Below are positions 13,211 through 14,272 of a stretch of 14,272 nt of DNA, piece after piece. Numbering within the stretch: position 1 is the stretch's first letter; each line of letters starts with the position of its first letter. Location of the stretch: assembly GCA_964495615.1 (NCBI GenBank), contig CAZBVX010000017.1, positions 1 through 14,272 on the forward strand. Direction: 5' to 3'. Both the position numbers and the translations under genes were made by a program. Below the pieces are notes generated by a model. That model had not been told where the DNA came from. It made no database searches and worked only from the letters and a program-made list of their open reading frames with translations. The stretch comes from CAINDR01 sp964495615 (GTDB lineage Bacteria; Patescibacteriota; Patescibacteriia; Patescibacteriales; UBA12465).

Positions 13211-13936
13211 ATGAATGATTTTCCCCTTCAAAAAGTTATTGCTTCTCGCAGTGGCTTATCTCGCCGTGATGCCGAAGCCTTAATTAAAGATGGCAAAGTA
13301 GAAGTTGACGGCATGATTGCCGAAGCTGGCTGTCGGGTCACCGAAGACGCTGAAATAAAAATTAGAGGACGACGTTTGGCTCAAGCTTCTGGTAATTTTA
13401 CTTATCTTGCTCTCAATAAACCTGCTGGCTACACTTGCACTAGTGCCCAATTCAAAGACGAAAAAAATATTTTTTCACTTGTGCCATTCAAAGAAAAACT
13501 TTTTGCGATTGGCCGCCTAGATAAAGATAGTAGAGGTTTATTAATTCTCACCAATGACGGAGATTTCGCTCAACGATTAAGCCATCCCAGATACGAACAC
13601 GAAAAAACTTATCGCGTTAATCTTTCCAGTCCCAGAGATGTGGAATGGAACCCGCGCGACATGGCGATGATTGAAAATGAATTACTAGCCGGAGTGACTG
13701 TGCCAGAAGAAGCCCGCCCAATGAAAGCAGTAAAAATTAAATATTTACAAAACGGCATATTTGTCATAACCTTAAACGAAGGTCGCAAAAGACAAATCCG
13801 CCGCATGTTTGATGCCCTTGGTTATGCCGTTAAAGATTTAATCAGAATTAATTTAGCTGGTATTGATCTTGGCTCACTCGCCGAAGGAAAGTGGCGACCA
13901 CTAACCGAAGAAGAAGTTAAAAGATTGAAAAAATAA
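13211..13936 (+). CDS. RsuA/RluB/RluE/RluF-family rRNA pseudouridine synthase
   Basis: This 241-aa protein has an N-terminal S4 RNA-binding domain (about 5-55: LQKVIASRSGLSRRDAEALI, then GKVEVDG) and the RsuA-type catalytic domain with GRLDKDSRGLLILTNDG, where Asp104 is the nucleophile. It ends with the family motif NEGRKRQIRRMFDALGY. The GRLDKDS variant is closest to RluF, which modifies 23S rRNA U2604 in E. coli, but RluB or RsuA specificity cannot be ruled out. It lies 4 nt after the membrane ligase gene on the same strand and 18 nt before tRNA-Ser. No Shine-Dalgarno precedes the ATG. Confidence 0.93.
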   Translation: MNDFPLQKVIASRSGLSRRDAEALIKDGKVEVDGMIAEAGCRVTEDAEIKIRGRRLAQASGNFTYLALNKPAGYTCTSAQFKDEKNIFSLVPFKEKLFAIGRLDKDSRGLLILTNDGDFAQRLSHPRYEHEKTYRVNLSSPRDVEWNPRDMAMIENELLAGVTVPEEARPMKAVKIKYLQNGIFVITLNEGRKRQIRRMFDALGYAVKDLIRINLAGIDLGSLAEGKWRPLTEEEVKRLKK

Positions 13937-13937
13937 A

Positions 13938-13951
13938 CGTCCGCAAGGACG
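13938..13951 (+). other. GNRA-capped hairpin between the pseudouridine synthase gene and tRNA-Ser
   Basis: CGTCC pairs with GGACG around a GCAA tetraloop, 3 nt before the tRNA starts. There is no T-run, so it is not a normal terminator. It may shield the mRNA 3' end or mark tRNA processing. Confidence 0.4.
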
Positions 13952-13954
13952 ATT

Positions 13955-14041
13955 GGAGAGATGGCTGAGTGGTCGAAAGCGCCGCACTCGAAATGCGGTA
14001 TACCAGCAATGGTATCCAGGGTTCAAATCCCTGTCTCTCCG
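13955..14041 (+). tRNA. tRNA-Ser (anticodon CGA)
   Basis: This 87-nt class II tRNA has acceptor GGAGAGA (13955-13961) pairing with TCTCTCC (14034-14040) and discriminator G, as expected for Ser. The anticodon stem is CCGCA/TGCGG with loop CTCGAAA (CGA). The long variable arm has a TACCA-GCAA-TGGTA stem, and the T-loop GTTCAAATC is normal. CCA is not encoded. It probably shares a transcript with the gene before it. Confidence 0.95.
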
Positions 14042-14059
14042 CTTTTACTTTATAAAAAT

Positions 14060-14227
14060 ATGTCACACGAAATTGAATCAGATTACAAAGAAGATTGGGA
14101 CAATGAACGAACTGCTTGCGAAAACTGCACCAGCTATCAAACAGATGGCAACGCTGGTTTTTGCACGGAAGCCCAAGCGATGGTTCCATCAAATGCTCAT
14201 TGCGATTTTTTCCAATCAATTGATTAG
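14060..14227 (+). CDS. Small four-cysteine protein, zinc- or Fe-S-binding type
   Basis: This 55-aa protein is acidic and has four cysteines spaced CxxC (20, 23), Cys35 and Cys48. The pattern CENC-x6-GNAGFC...HCDFF recurs in small uncharacterised bacterial proteins that probably bind zinc or an iron-sulfur centre. No function is known to me. The same frame is open further upstream, but that part lies inside tRNA-Ser, so the ATG at 14060 is the credible start. An AT-rich TATAAA lies 3 nt before it. The phosphatase gene starts 6 nt after the stop, so they are probably co-transcribed. Confidence 0.7.
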   Translation: MSHEIESDYKEDWDNERTACENCTSYQTDGNAGFCTEAQAMVPSNAHCDFFQSID

Positions 14228-14233
14228 TTCGCT

Positions 14234-14272
14234 ATGAGAAAAATATATTTAGCCAGACATGGGCAAGACGAA
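14234..14272 (+). CDS. Histidine phosphatase superfamily protein (N-terminal fragment)
   Basis: Only 13 codons are in the window (MRKIYLARHGQDE). A short hydrophobic strand followed by RHG is the N-terminal signature of the phosphoglycerate mutase/acid phosphatase superfamily, in which the His is the phospho-acceptor. The start lies 6 nt after the four-cysteine protein. The specific substrate cannot be judged from this fragment. Confidence 0.75.
   Translation, partial: MRKIYLARHGQDE

Noticed and set aside
13938..13951. The GCAA-loop hairpin as a rho-independent terminator
   Set aside because: No T-run follows; the tRNA begins 4 nt later.
13953..14059. Open frames that begin inside tRNA-Ser and read on into the four-cysteine protein
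   Set aside because: The upstream codons are tRNA sequence in two frames; only the part from the ATG at 14060 looks like a protein.

Overview
The window is AT-rich bacterial chromosome. It carries core genes (tsaD, ychF, rpsF-ssb-rpsR-efp, a UvrA, an RsuA/RluF-type pseudouridine synthase, three tRNAs) with compact intergenic spacing. No protein start has a convincing AGGAGG-type ribosome-binding site at normal distance, and several -10 boxes sit 4-7 nt before an ATG. Short proteins, this start-site style, the gene set and the O-antigen-ligase-like membrane protein suggest a member of the Candidatus Patescibacteria (CPR). That placement is inference from style and content, not from a marker tree. 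The standard code fits: TGA, TAA and TAG all act as stops.

Layout: (1) 1-603, the tail of an unknown gene overlapping (ATGA) a YfcE/MJ0936-type metallophosphoesterase. (2) 641-1208, a self-contained unit with a near-perfect promoter, a small two-helix membrane protein of unknown function and a bidirectional terminator. (3) 5556-1221 on the minus strand, an operon of a patatin-like phospholipase, a PLD/cardiolipin-synthase-like enzyme and a short UvrA that lacks the UvrB-binding domain. (4) A minus-strand tRNA-Glu whose promoter overlaps the start region of tsaD. (5) tsaD followed 3 nt later by tRNA-Cys and a terminator. (6) 6925-7478, a 550-bp gene-free AT-rich stretch with two DnaA-box-like 9-mers, hairpins, a good promoter with no reading frame behind it, and then the ychF promoter. 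(7) ychF convergent with a TRM11-like RNA methyltransferase, with a shared terminator. (8) 9755-10000, a divergent promoter region with a folded RNA-like leader ahead of rpsF. (9) rpsF-ssb-rpsR-efp and a terminator. (10) An extended -10 promoter directly before an O-antigen-ligase-like gene, then the pseudouridine synthase, tRNA-Ser(CGA), a 55-aa four-cysteine protein and the first codons of a histidine phosphatase.

Functional grouping: translation and RNA modification dominate (TsaD for t6A, the TRM11-like enzyme, the pseudouridine synthase, bS6, bS18, EF-P, YchF and tRNAs). The minus-strand operon joins two lipid-acting enzymes with a UvrA paralogue. No mobile element, CRISPR array, insertion sequence or clear horizontal island was seen. 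The most notable items are the UvrB-domain-less UvrA, the candidate S6:S18 leader upstream of rpsF, the unexplained promoter and structured DNA before ychF, and the leaderless/SD-less expression pattern.
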